From Neoceratodus forsteri (taxonomy: Eukaryota; Chordata; Ceratodontiformes; Ceratodontidae): DNA of 64,000 nt. The stretch covers positions 503,105,001 through 503,169,000 of the forward strand of contig CM057453.1 in the NCBI GenBank assembly GCA_016271365.2, given 5' to 3'. The notes under the pieces were generated by a model, which worked only from the letters and a program-made list of their open reading frames with translations, made no database searches and had not been told where the DNA came from. Position 1 is the first letter of the stretch; each line of letters starts with the position of its first letter. Position numbers and translations under genes: made by a program. Positions 18,119 through 28,996 of this stretch are shown piece by piece.

Positions 18119-18904
18119 TTCATGTGTGGGACCGACATAGATGAACAGGCACTACAGTAATACATGGATTTTATAATAACTCAACACTTTTTTTTATAAC
18201 TATACTGAACTTTTTACACTGACATCCCTTATGTTTTGGGGGGCACCTCATAGCTGTTGACTGTGTATATCAAAGGTAAGACCTGCAGATACATGTGAGC
18301 AATTCCCAGTGACAGCTTTAACATGCCAGTCTAAAACATCATTATGTAGAATACAGTGCATGCAAGACTTGGTTAACAAAGTCGTTAGACTGGCTGTCCA
18401 AAGCAAGTCCAGCAACTTTGTTAACCAATTCGTGTCTGCAGTTTGAAGTATAGTGGAATACTAGATCACTCAGTGTGCAGCCTGGTTGCATCACTGGTCA
18501 TTATGCTCTGTAAATGAGATACTGCAAACATGTAGCCATAGGTCTTACAAATGAAGCCAGTCAATGTTCTTCCACTCTTTCTGCTGCTTTGCTTTAAAGG
18601 CCTCTCTTTTAACACATTTCTGCTGCCTTTTTTCTGACCTATCCCTCCCTTCCCTGGAAGCCTGTTGCCTCTCTCACTGCTCCTCAGTCCTAGATAAATA
18701 CTCCTCACTGCCTTCCTTCACTTCCTTTCCCTTCCACCCCTTCTTCCTACTCTATTCACTCCTCAGATGCTCACTAGTTTCACATCTATCACTGCAAATC
18801 TTCCTCCCACCGGGCTGCCTTTTCTATCTGCCTCCCCACTACACTCTCACCCTCTCGCCACACTCTCAAATCACTCCTGCTGTCTCGCTTCTCTCAACCC
18901 TGCT
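18119..18904. other. Spacer with a 13-bp palindrome and a pyrimidine-rich tract
   Basis: 18369-18381 (TTGGTTAACAAAG) and 18416-18428 are perfect complements around a 34-base gap. 18560-18900 is pyrimidine-rich (CTT/TCC runs), and the open frame there (18564-18923) looks compositional. Nothing else is recognised. Confidence 0.6.
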
Positions 18905-19253
18905 TTTGTTTTTTTATTTATGATTCGGAAAGTACCTTTGAGCCAAGGCTGTTTTACAAAGGTTCCACGTCAGTAAAAATAGTGCTTAAACGAGGTACAC
19001 AACAAAGTTCCTAAACATAAAATAAGGGTACACAAATTGCAGAGCAGGCAGAGGTATTGTCACTGTCAGTAAAACATAACAGTGCATAAACAAGCTACAC
19101 AACAGAGTTCTTAAAACATAAAAGAAAAAGGTTACACCAATTGCAAAGCAGCTAGTGACATTGTCACTTGCAGGGACACTATTATAACATAATTCAGTAT
19201 GGTATGAATACATTTTGGGAAAGAAGCCAGGAACTAGCAGTAGCAAGGGTAGG
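18905..19253 (-). repeat. Probable 3' tail of an old LINE/SINE with an internal tandem duplication
   Basis: Read on the - strand the block ends in CATAAATAAAAAAACAA-like sequence near 18905, like a retroposon tail. 18969-19064 and 19065-19167 are tandem copies of a roughly 100-bp unit (about 75-80% alike by eye; landmarks GTCAGTAAAA, GTACACAACA/GCTACACAACA, TTGCA-AGCAG). CR1 copy 1 begins immediately to the right. Confidence 0.5.
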
Positions 19254-22200
19254 CATAGAAACATAGAAGTTGACGACAGATAAGGACCGCAAGGCCCATC
19301 CAGTCTGCACATTTCTTTTTCTACCTTATGAATGTGCCATAGGCCTTTGCTCTGTCAATGGCCTATCTATTCATACTCATCTGTATTGCTCCCTTATGCC
19401 TATCCCATGCCTGTTTGAAGCCCTGCACTGTATTCATATCCACCACTTCCTGAGATAGGCCATTCCATGTATCCACCACCCTTTCTGTGAAAAAGAACTT
19501 CCTCACATTACCCTTTAATCGGCCTCCCTCTAATCTCATGCTGTGTCCTGTTGTCCTGCTATTTTTCTTATATTGAAACATGTTAGACTCTTTCACCTTG
19601 TTAATGCCCTTAAGGTGTTTGAATGTTTCAATCATATCACCTCTCTCCCTCCTTTGCTCTAGGGTATACATATTGAGTTCAGTTAATCTGTCCTCATATG
19701 TTTTCTGATGTAGTCCCTGCACCATTTTGGTTGCCCTTCTCTGGACTGCTTCAATTTGGTTAATGTCCTTGTGAAGGTGTGGTCTCCAGTAGTGCACGCA
19801 GTACTCCAGATGAGGCCTAACCAGTGTCTTGTAAAGAGGGATTATTACCTCCCTCTTCCGACTTGTGATACCCCTACTAATACACCCCAACATCTCCCTA
19901 GCCTTACCTACTGCTTTAGAGGTCTGCTTGGATGATTTCAGGTCATCGGTGATGATGATGCCCAAGTCTCTTTCTTCCCTTGTGACTGCCAGCAACTCCC
20001 CTCCCAGCCTTTAGGTGGCTTCAGGGTTTCTCTTCCCTATGTGCATGATCTTGCACTTCTTTGCATTAAACCCCAGTTGCCACTCTTTCGACCATTTTGC
20101 TAGTTTATCCAGATCTCTTCTCATTCTGCCCACCCCATCTGGATCATCTACTCTGTTGCAGATCTTGATGTCATCTACAAACAGACAAACCTAACCTTCC
20201 AGTCCATCTGCAATGTCACTGACGAAGATATTGAAGAGGGCTGGCCCCAGGACTGATCCCTGAGGTACCCCACTTGTGACTTGCATCTATTTTGACGTTA
20301 TATCGTTTACCACCACTCTCTGTTTTCTGCCCGTCAACCAGTTTGCCACCCAGTTGCCAATGTCTGACCCACCCCGAGCCTACCCAGCTTGTTAATCTAT
20401 CTTCTATGTGGAACAGTATCGAAAGCTTTGCTGAAGTTAAGGTAGGCAACATCAACTGCTCCCCCTTGGTCCACCACTGGTTACCCAGTCAAAGAAATCT
20501 ATGAGATTAGTTTGACAGGACCCATGCTGTCTTGGATCCTGTGCTCCTATGGATTCCAGGTGTTGCACTATCCTTTCCTTAAGGAGTGTCTCCATAATCT
20601 TGCCCACTACTAGGGTAAGACTGACTGGTCTGTAGTTCCCTGCCTCCTCCATGCTACCACTCTTGTGGAGCAGGATCACATGAGCCCTTCTCCAGTCTTC
20701 TGGGACCTCTCCTGTGCTCAGAGACTCACTAAACAGTTCTGATAATGGCTCTGCTAGTTCCACCCTTAGCACCCTGGGATGTATGCCATCAGGTCCCGTT
20801 GCATTGTCCATCCTGAGCTTATCGATCTCTAGTAGGACCCTTTCTTTTGTGAAGGGACTAGGTCACACCTCCTTCCCCCCTGTGTCTGTGGTGCAGAGTT
20901 GTGGGCCCTGCCCTACCTTCTCTTCAGTAAATACTGAGCAGAAGTATCTATTTAGGATAGATGCTTTTACATGGTCCTCCTCCTCACACACACCCTTATC
21001 CCCTTTGATCTTAGCAATACCCCCTGTGGACTTTCTCCTTTCACTAATGTATCTATAGAAAGTCTTGTCACCTTCTTTTACTGTTCGTGCTAGTGTTTCC
21101 TCTGTGTGGGCCTATGTCTGCCTTACTGTCTTCCCTACTTCCCTTAGTGAAGTTTGCTATGCCTCCCTATCTTCATCCTGCTGCATTCCCTTATGTTTCC
21201 TGAAGGCCAGCCTTTTGGCTCTGACCTTTTCCACTACTGTGTTTGAGAACCAAAGTGGTTTCTTCTTCTTTTGTACTTCCTTTTCTCACTAACACAATGG
21301 GATGTTGCTTCAAGTATTGCATCGTTAATGCTTGCCCACTTTGCCTGTACCCCCTCACCTGTATTTCTTTTTGCCAGGGCTAGCTTAACTCTATTGGCCA
21401 TTTTATCAAAGTCAGCTACTCTGAAGTCACATATGTTTGCCTTGGAATGGGATGATTTTGTTCTAGTGGCCAAAATGAACTATACCATGTGATGGTCACT
21501 GGCCCCCAGGTGACCTACCTGGAGATCTGTGATCCTTTCCTTGTTAGTGAGTACTAGATCTAGGATAGTCCTGTCTCTTGTGGGTTGTTGTACCGGTTGT
21601 TTGAGGCCGTCCCCTGCAGAGAATCCACCATGTGTCTCTAGTTCTGGCATATGTCCCTGCTGGTATTGACCAATCTGTATCTGGCATGTTGAAGTCTCCC
21701 ATTATCAGAACCTCCCCTTTAGCTGTCATGTTTTGTATATCTTCTAACAATAACGTTTCTGTGTCCTCCCTCTGGTCTGGAGGCCTGTACACAAGCCCAG
21801 TTCGTATGGCTGTCCCATTTCCTGTTTCCAGGGTGACCCACAGTTCTTCTGGCTCCTTATGTGTATTCTGAATTTCTGTAAGCTTTGATATTTTCATTGA
21901 CATAGACACACCCACCCCCCTTTTGTACCTCGGTCTCTTCCTGAACAGTACATAGCCAGGTACTGAAGTCTCCCAAGTGTGGTTACTGGTAAACCATGTC
22001 TCGCTAATGGCTACTATGTCCAATTTAGCCTCTGTCATTATTGCCTGCAGGTCTGAGATCTTGTTTCTCAGACTGCGAGCATTTGTGTACATGATTTTCC
22101 ATTGGTCAGATTTCGGTGTGTTAGTTGTTGGGCGAGGTCTGGCGTTTCCCCTGTGCATCGTATGGGGAGCCGGGCCTTTTTCTTTACCTGGTGATGCAAA

Positions 22201-22330
22201 TGAAGGCATAGTAGATGGGCTGAAAGATGGGAGCAGGGGAAAAGGTGGAAAGGGGGAGGAGGGTAGAAGGGCTCAGAGAGCACAGTCACAGGGGGAGGGA
22301 AACAGGGTGAGGGAGCTGAGGTAGGGGACG
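19254..22330 (-). mobile_element. CR1 LINE copy 1
   Basis: On the - strand this is a CR1-clade non-LTR element ending at 19254 in CTTCTATGTTTCTATG, the octamer-type 3' end that marks CR1. It covers endonuclease, RT and the C-terminal region. The 5' boundary is uncertain (no homology beyond the endonuclease start can be judged without a consensus). It is closely similar to copy 2 at 26504 over the shared part. Confidence 0.9.
19363..22209 (-). pseudogene. CR1 ORF2 (endonuclease-RT), copy 1
   Basis: From the 5' end (- strand): apurinic-type endonuclease IMYTNARSLRNKISDLQAIM, DIVAISETWF (catalytic Glu), GLVYRPPDQ and IMGDFNMPDTDWS (Asp-x-Asn site) in 22209-21544. RT begins at 20811 with TGPDGIHPRVLR, VPEDWRRAHVILLHKSG, GNYRPVSLTLVVGKIME and QHGSCQTNLIDFFDWV. 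A YLDFSKAFDTVPH-type motif A follows near 20440 and LFVDDIK at 20163-20186 (normally FADDTK). The C-terminal 210 codons are open: LGIIITDDLKSSKQTSKAVG, SRKREVIIPLYKTLVRPHLE, VQRRATKMVQGL and RKFFFTERVVDTWNGLSQEV. Frameshifts between blocks and the altered FADD box mean it is dead. Confidence 0.9.
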
Positions 22331-23402
22331 GACTGAAAAAGAACTAGGCAGGAAAGCATAGAGAGAGTAAGGGGGACAGTGTGAGTTATTTATTTAGCTT
22401 TTGTTAACTAGGTAAGTACATTAGACAAGACATTTGCCTATTTTCAGGTACAACCCGGGAGAGTATAAGGAAATACAACATAGGACAACATGATACACTT
22501 TAGGCAGTTACACAGAGTCAGGGAAAACAAAAGCATCACATAGTCGGTTGGTACACACAAATGGTCTGAGCATATACATCAAGTCACCAAGGTCGTGAGC
22601 AGCGCATTATATACAAATTATATACAGTATAGGACCCAAAAAAGTGGGGGCACAGTCAAAGCAATACCTAATACATAGGTTGCATACATTGTGTGCAGGA
22701 GTGGGGGTAGGGAGGGAGATGATGTGGGTGCAGGGGTTTTGGGAGGCTGGGAAAGAGAAAGAAGGCAGTCAAGTGGGAAACAGTGTGATGGGGAGACAAA
22801 TGGGAGGTAATAGGTGAACCGGCCTTTGTAGTGAGGTAATTCACAAGAAGCCTGAGTAGTGAAGTTGTGACTAGCTGTCCTCCCCAGCTCCTCTCTATGT
22901 CATTGCTTCTTGCTATACCCCAGTACCCCTGGATATGACCTTGCAGTGTATACATTTTTTTCTTTATGTGCCGGTACACTGCCTTTGCCGCTTTCATGTA
23001 TGCAGCTGCAGCTTTTTAAACTTCTCGATCTCTGCATTTTTGGCACTTTTCACAGTATTTATTTGAACTTTCCTTTTATTGCCCCCTTCCCAGGTCACAC
23101 CTGGACACAAGTTCCATCTCAGTGGGCCTTTCCCAGTCAGCACATTTTAAATAAATAAATAAATGTGAACATGTCTCTATAAATAACTAGTAAAATGAAT
23201 GGGGTTCTCCTTGATAGTATACCACTAGTAACTTCTGATGCAGCAGCTGATACTGCAGCAGGTATTACTGTTAAGAGCATCCAGTGCAGAAGCAACCACA
23301 CTCACTTGTAATTGAATACACCGCATTTTCTATGTCATAATTGATAAAATCTCTAACACAGAAGTCTCTCCCTGCCCTAGAATTATTAAAACTGTTCAGT
23401 AC
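22331..23402. other. Spacer with possible LINE tail
   Basis: The - strand reading at 22383-22460 ends in AAATAAATAACTCAC, which could be a retroposon tail with its body to about 22700. 23144-23163 is an AAAT microsatellite. No protein homology is seen. Confidence 0.4.
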
Positions 23403-24290
23403 TCAATCAGTCAATCAAATCTTTATTTATCCAGGCGGACACCATTGAGCAAGCTCATTTACAAGGTGGACCTGCATCACACAAGGTCAAGTAGCAATAC
23501 ATTTATGTACAGGCAAGAATACAGTCAGTGTAGGTATACATAAGGATATAGCAGTAAAATAGCAGAGTAAATAAATAATTGGTAATGGTTTAGCATATAT
23601 ATTCATGGTCTAATATTCCTATATAAATTATAACATATTCAAGGAAAAAAGAGGGTAGCTAAGAAGGGTGCTGCATGAAAAGAAGAAGATTCATTAGCAA
23701 ATTAACGAAACCTCATGCATAGTGAAGGAAATCATGGGGTGGGGGAAGTAAGGCGGACAACGGTGGAGCTGGTACCGGGAAGCTATACTACCAGGAGAGG
23801 AAGGTTAACAGGCTGGGGACATGATGGGCAAGTGTAGAAGGGAGGACTGGGGACGTAGGGTTTGTTGGTAACTAGGGATCGATGTGTGCAGTAATGAAGA
23901 TTAGGAGTACAATGGGAGGTTACTTGGGGGCAGACACGAGCGAGCTAGGGTTGATGGAAGCAATTGCAAACTTCTGTGACAGTTTTTGCATACAAGGTCT
24001 TGAACACAGCAAGACTAACAGGAGTCCTCAATTTCAATGATTTCTGAAGCTCATTCCCGAGTGATGGCGGTACGAAGCGTATGGCCGCTCTCCCAAAGCG
24101 CGTACAGGCCCTGGACACTTTCAGAGAAATCAGAGAGTAGCTTCTTAGAGCATCATTTCCAATCACACTTGGAGGCAGACAATCAGCAATATACTGCGGA
24201 AGTTTGTCAGTGGTAGCTCTGACTGTCCAGAAAGCCGCATTTCTATTACGCCTATATTGTAGAGAGGTCCACCCCACAGTCGCATATAAA
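23403..24290 (-). mobile_element. Non-LTR retrotransposon 3' end, clade uncertain (L2-like)
   Basis: The - strand frame 24277-23945 encodes WTVRATTDKLPQYIADCLPP, ISLKVSRACTRFGRAAIRFV and PPSLGNELQKSLKLRTPVSL ending AVFKTLYAKTV. This matches the closing pattern of L2/CR1-type ORF2 proteins (R...GR-AF...P-LWN-LP..LR....L..FK..L). The 3' UTR runs to 23403, where the - strand reads AAATAAAGATTTGATTGACT followed by GATTGAG, a short tandem end as in L2-type elements. Confidence 0.6.
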
Positions 24291-24397
24291 GAGCAGTGGT
24301 GGGTGGAGAAAGGGATACCAGCAATGAAATGCTAAAGTACTAAGAATGCGATTCCACTGGCTGCAGTGACCAACCATGCAAGTGTGTCAGCATAGTG

Positions 24398-24573
24398 TAA
24401 CTGTATTGTCCCGACTCCACATTTTCATTAAAAAATTACATTTGTACCCTTTATGGTTCAAAAGTTAGCCACTGTTAAAGAAATTGCATTTGAAAAGGGC
24501 TAACTTTTGAACCCTGAGGGTTAGAAACGTAATTTTGTTTTTTAAGTTAAAGCTTGGAGTCTGGTTGATATAG
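24398..24573. repeat. AT-rich fold-back repeat
   Basis: Arms 24404-24470 and 24498-24568 are inverted copies. The inner 16 bp (24455-24470 GGTTCAAAAGTTAGCC, 24498-24513) are perfect and the outer parts (ACTCCA, TTAAAAAA-TTAC-TTTGT) imperfect. A half-similar copy occurs at about 24708-24810. Confidence 0.8.
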
Positions 24574-24937
24574 TACATCCTGTTAGTACACTTTCAGTAG
24601 ATCAGTATGCAGAAATACACATCACAATAGTAACATTAATTTTTAATATATTGCTGTTGTAGAAGTGCATTTTCAGCATATCGACACAAAGTGTCAATGT
24701 AAAGTAATTGTATCAACCTAAATCCAAACTTTCATTTAAAGAGAATTCAATTTTTAGCCCTTATGGATTAAAAGTTATCCCTGTTTTAAGAAATTACCTT
24801 TAAAAGAGGCTACACCTCAGAAAGCGCTTGAAGATGATGGGAAATGTACAAAATGGAGGGAAACAAAATAAGCAGAACAGCAGAATCACTGAAGCTCCTC
24901 CAATGTTCCTGATTTGTTTCCCACTCTCCTGGTTTAG

Positions 24938-25062
24938 GTGCAGACCCACACATAGAAAACTGTGAGCCTTTGTATGGCTTGGATGAAGTTGCTAGTGATG
25001 ATAGTGAAGACGAGGGCATTGTTCGTGGGACAACACCTTTGGACATGGCAGCTAACGTGGAG
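24938..25062 (+). CDS. NFKB1: NFKB1 exon: end of ankyrin region of p105
   Basis: This internal exon of the NF-kappa-B p105 precursor opens with two bases finishing a Gly codon and then 41 codons. It encodes [16 protein letters not shown], an acidic stretch, and GTTPLDMA, matching the last ankyrin-type segment of vertebrate p105 (human has ADP-ENFEPLYDLDD and GTTPLDMA). The acceptor is a pyrimidine tract ending TTTAG and the donor is GAG followed by gtgagt. In the cell the ankyrin half of p105 holds Rel proteins in the cytoplasm until it is processed or degraded. The next exon continues in frame. The preceding ankyrin exon was not found in 1-24937, so that intron is longer than this window shows. 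Identification rests on recognised conserved residues and on order with the three following exons. Confidence 0.93.
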
Positions 25063-25889
25063 GTGAGTTACCAGGTCTACTTGCTGAAGAGTCTTCAGTA
25101 AACATACCCTCCAGATTAGAATGCACAAATAGATGAAAGTATTTTGGAGGGGAATGTGTTAGAGGAATATGTAAACAATGTGTCCATATAGGCTGCCTAG
25201 TTTATTTTTGTTTTGGTTTTTGTTGATCTATTTACTCCTCTTACTGGTGCAGGCATACGTCTAGATCTGACATCTCCCCCAGCTCTGTTACCCGATGTCC
25301 CAGGGGCTTACCTTCAGTCTTGGTGCCTCTCCTACGGCTTGCCTCCATGGTGGGGTGGCAACTTCCCCACCCACTGCTTATAGATCTGGTCCCAGGAGAG
25401 GGCTCTGTAGCCAGTGTGAAGCCTGCAAGGGGTTGAGTCTGCCGTCCTGCCCTACTTGGCCCTTTTTCTCCTTCATTTTCTGCCCAGGAAGAGTGGACAC
25501 GCAGTGCTGACCAGATGACCCGTTGTACATTCCTGTGTGTAGGACGTCGTCGGTCACTGACCTCAGTATAGTGGTCCACTGGCTGCCATGCCCCCAGCCA
25601 CTACTAGGCACTAGGCTAACATCAGCCTCTGCATCCCTCCCTCCCTGGAGGGAGAGCAATCCCTCGGACACTTAGAACGCCCCCCACCCCCTCCAGTCAA
25701 CCTTCTGACACCCCAGTCTCATTTCTGAAGGTGCCACAAGTGGGCCAGCATGCTGATGCTGCCTAGTTTAAATAGTCACACTAATATACATCACTTTTAA
25801 GGTAGTATCTGTAAGGTACATGGCTGCTTTGCCACGATAGCGTAAGCCTTATACTTAATCTTTTCACAACTGTTATTTATCTTTCACAG
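25063..25889 (+). other. NFKB1 intron, no recognised repeat
   Basis: This 827-bp intron has a canonical donor (gtgagt) and acceptor (tttcacag). The stretch 25230-25700 is richer in C and in CTG/CCT than its flanks and carries short open frames on both strands. None resembles a known protein, and no transposon end is apparent. Confidence 0.7.
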
Positions 25890-25956
25890 GTATATGACAT
25901 ACTAAATGGTAAACCATATGAATCAAAATCGGCTACCACCAGCATGCTACCACAAG
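25890..25956 (+). CDS. NFKB1: NFKB1 exon: linker between ankyrin region and death domain
   Basis: This short 67-bp exon is preceded by a clear polypyrimidine tract and CAG and followed by gtattc. It encodes VYDILNGKPYESK, corresponding to the VFDILNGKPYEP block of mammalian p105, then a poorly conserved Ser/Thr-rich linker ending MLPQ plus one base of a Gly codon. It joins the previous exon at a codon boundary (GAG|GTA) and supplies the first base of the GGA codon completed by the next exon. Both phases fit, so the three exons form one uninterrupted reading frame. The intron before it is 827 bp and the one after it 4.5 kb, the latter carrying a CR1 LINE. Confidence 0.92.
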
Positions 25957-26501
25957 GTATTCAAGGTTTTTTTTGAGTAATTTTATTTTTATATTCACTG
26001 CGAGCAATTAGAAATCACCCTCACAATTATCTCTTATGTTGGCTATCACCGCCTATCAGTATAGAGAGCACAGAAGTTTTGGAGATCAAAAGACTGTCAC
26101 GTTAAAATGAGTTGTGTTTTTTCACATAAATGCTCTCTGTAGCTTCACCATAGATGTAGTGTTGTCTGTTTGGGGGCATTTCATGTCTCGGCTATTGCAA
26201 AACTAACACTATTTCAGATTTTGGGGGCACGTCGTTGAAAGATATGACTTTTTGCTTACCTGTTTTGGCTGCAAGCTTTCCATTGTTATGTAAGGTGAGC
26301 TTATAAGGTTATATGGTACCAGGCAGAAGTTACAATCCAGGGTACATACAGTGAGAAAACGGCTTTTCTGACCATCGCTTATTGATATGGCACCTAATAA
26401 AGACAGATGCTGTAGTTTGCTGTTGCTCAGAACATGGTTCTTGCCAAATCAGTTGTTAATTTTGATAAGGTTTTTAAAGCAAAACCGCATCAAGCAGTAA
26501 A
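25957..26501 (+). other. NFKB1 intron, unique-looking part
   Basis: AT-rich intronic sequence between the linker exon and the 3' end of the CR1 copy that begins at about 26503. I see no coding potential and no recognised repeat. Confidence 0.6.
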
Positions 26502-26502
26502 T

Positions 26503-28996
26503 AGAAACATAGAAACATAGAAGTTGACGGCAGATAAGGACCGCAAGGCCCATCCAGTCTGCCCATTTCTTTTTCTACCTTATAAATGTGCCATTGGCCT
26601 TTGCTCTGTCAGTGGCCTATCTATTCATACTCATTTGTATTGCTCCCTTATGCCTATCCCATGCCTGTTTGAAGCCCTGCACTGTATTCATAGCCACCAC
26701 GTCTTGAGGTAGGCCATTTCATGCATCCACTACCCTTTCTGTGAAAAAAAATTTCTTCACATTCCCCCTTAATCAGCCCCCCTCTAATCTCATGCTGTGT
26801 CCTCTTGTCCTGCTATTTTTCTTGTATTTAAACATGTTAGACTCTTTCACCTTGTTAATGCCCTTAAGGTGTTTGAATGCCTCGATCATATCACCTTTCT
26901 CCCTCATTTGCTCAAGGGTATACATATTGAGCTCTGTTAATCTGTCCTCATATGTCTTCTGATGCAGTCCCTGCACCATTTTGGTTGCCCTTCACTGGAC
27001 TGCCTCAATTTGGTTAATGTCCTTGTGAAGGTGTGGCCTCCAATACTGCACGCAGTACTCCAGATGGGGCCTAACCAGTGTCTTGTAAAGAGGGATTATT
27101 ACCTCCCTCTTCCGACTTGTGATACCCCTACTAATACACCTAACACCCCCTAGCCTTACCTACTGCTTTAGAGGTCTGCTTGGATGATTTCAGGTCATCA
27201 GTGATGATGATGCCCAAGTCTTTCTTCCTTTGTGACTGCTAGCAACTCCCCTCCCAGCCTGTAGGTGGCTTCAGGGTTTCTCTTCCCTATGTGCATGATC
27301 TTGCACTTCTTTGCATTAAATCCCAGTTGCCACTCTTCTGACCATTTTGCTAGTTTATCCAGATCTCTTCTCATTCTGCCCACCCCATCTGGATCATCTA
27401 CTCTGTTGCAGATCTTGGTGTCATCTGCAAACAGACAAGTCTTACCCTCTAGTCCATCTGCAGGTCACTAATGAGATGTTGAAGAGGACTGCCCCAGGAC
27501 TGATCCCGTGCCACTTGTGACTTGCATCTCTTCTGACTGTATACCATTTACTACCACTCTCTGTTTTCTGCCTGTTAACCAGTTTGCCACTCAGTTGACC
27601 AACTTCTGACCCACCCCGAGCCTACCCAGCTTATTTATCAATCTTCTATGTGGAACAGTGTCAAAAGCTTTGTTGAAGTCAAGGTAGGCGACATCAACTG
27701 CTCCCCCTTGGTCCACCGCTCTGGTTACCCAGTCAAAGAAATCTATGAGATTAGTTTGACAGGACCTTCCTTTTGTAAACCTATGCTGTCTTGGATCCTG
27801 TGCCCCTATGGATTCCAGGTATTGCACTAGCCTTTCCTTAAGGAGTGCCTCCATAATCTTGCCCACTACTGAGGTAAGACTGACTGGTCTGTAGTTCCCT
27901 GCCTCCTCTCTGCTACCACTCTTGTGGAGCGGGATCACATGAGCCCTTCTCCAGTCTTCTGGGACCTCTCCTGTGCTCAGAGACTCACTAAACAGTTCTG
28001 CTAATGGCTCTGCTAGTTCCACCCTTAGCTCCTTAAGCCCCTGGGATGTATGCCATCAGGTCCCATTGCCTTATCCACCCTGAGCTTAGCAAGCTCTAGT
28101 AGGACCCTTTCTTTTGTGAAGGGAGTAGTGCTCACCTCCCTCCCCCCTGTGTCCATGGTGCTGAGCTGTGGGCCCTGCCCTACCTTCTCTTCAGTAAATA
28201 CTGAGCAAAAGTATCTATTTAGGATAGAGGCTTTTACAGGGTCCTCCTCCTCACATGCTCCCTTTTCTCCATTGAGCTTAGCAATACCCCCTGTGGACTT
28301 TCTCCTTTCACTAATGTATCTATAGCAAGTCTTGTCACCTTCTTTTACTGTTTGCGCTAGTGTTTCCTCAGTTTGAGACTTTGCCTGCCTTCCCTGCTTC
28401 CCTTAGGGCAGTTTGGTATGCCTCCCTATCTTCATCCCGCTGTGTTCCTTTATATTTCCTGAAGGCCAGCCTTTTGGCTCTGACCTTTTCTGCCACTGTA
28501 TTTGAGAACCCAAGTGGTTTCCTTCTTCTTTTGCACTTCCTTTTCTGTCTAACACAATGGGATGTTGCTTCAAGTATTGCATCCTTAATGCTTGCCCACT
28601 TTGCCTCTACCCCCTCACCTGTGTTTCTTTTTGCCAGGGCTAGCTTAACTCTGCTGGCCATCTTATCAAAGTCAGCTCCTCTGAAATCCTTATTTTGCCT
28701 TGGAATGGGATGATTTAGATGTAGTAGCCAAATTGAACCATACCATGTGATGGTCACTGGCCCCAGGTGACCTTCTACCTGGAGATCTGTGATCCCTTCT
28801 TTGTTAGTCAGTACTAGATCTAGGATAGCCCTGTCTCTTGTGGGTTGCTGTACCAGTTGTTTGAGGCCCTTCCCCTGCAGGGAATCCACTATGAGTCTAG
28901 TTCTGGCAGATGTTCCTGCTGGTATTGACCAATCTGTATCCGGCATGTTGAAGTCTCCCATTATCAGAACCTCCCCTTTAGCTGTCATGTTTTGTA
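26503..28996 (-). mobile_element. CR1 LINE copy 2, 5'-truncated, in an NFKB1 intron
   Basis: Same family as the copy at 19254, antisense to NFKB1. Its 3' end on the - strand is a tandem of the octamer ATGTTTCT (26503-26518 on the + strand as AGAAACAT twice). Homology with copy 1 stops at 28996 inside the endonuclease region, so this copy is 5'-truncated. It is 2.5 kb long. Confidence 0.92.
26560..28988 (-). pseudogene. CR1 ORF2, copy 2
   Basis: The - strand frames give IMGDFNMPDTDWSIPAG at 28960 (endonuclease end), DSLQGKGLKQLVQQPTRD, then a linker to 28368. RT follows at 28022-27591: ELFSESLSTGEVPEDWRRAH, GNYRPVSLTSVVGKIMEALL, RQHRFTKGRSCQTNLIDFFD, AYLDFNKAFDTVPHRRLINK (motif A). LFADDTKI is encoded at about 27412-27436 with the catalytic pair intact, then WQLGFNAKKCKIMHIGKRNP. 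The C-terminal blocks are short frames to 26580. Frameshifts occur, but catalytic motifs are better preserved than in copy 1. Confidence 0.9.

Noticed and set aside
18564..18923. 119-codon frame as a membrane protein (many Leu/Phe/Ser)
   Set aside because: It is translated pyrimidine-rich DNA (CTT/TCC runs), which always gives a hydrophobic-looking product.
1..24937. Upstream NFKB1 ankyrin exons
   Set aside because: No stretch with ankyrin-repeat coding (TPLH/LHLA-type) next to splice sites was found outside the transposons.
25241..25671. Overlapping open frames in the intron as a gene
   Set aside because: Frames are short, occur on both strands, and show no recognisable motif.
19254..28996. 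The two CR1 copies as one element split by the NFKB1 exons
   Set aside because: Both contain the same RT and 3' end regions, so they are separate insertions of one family.
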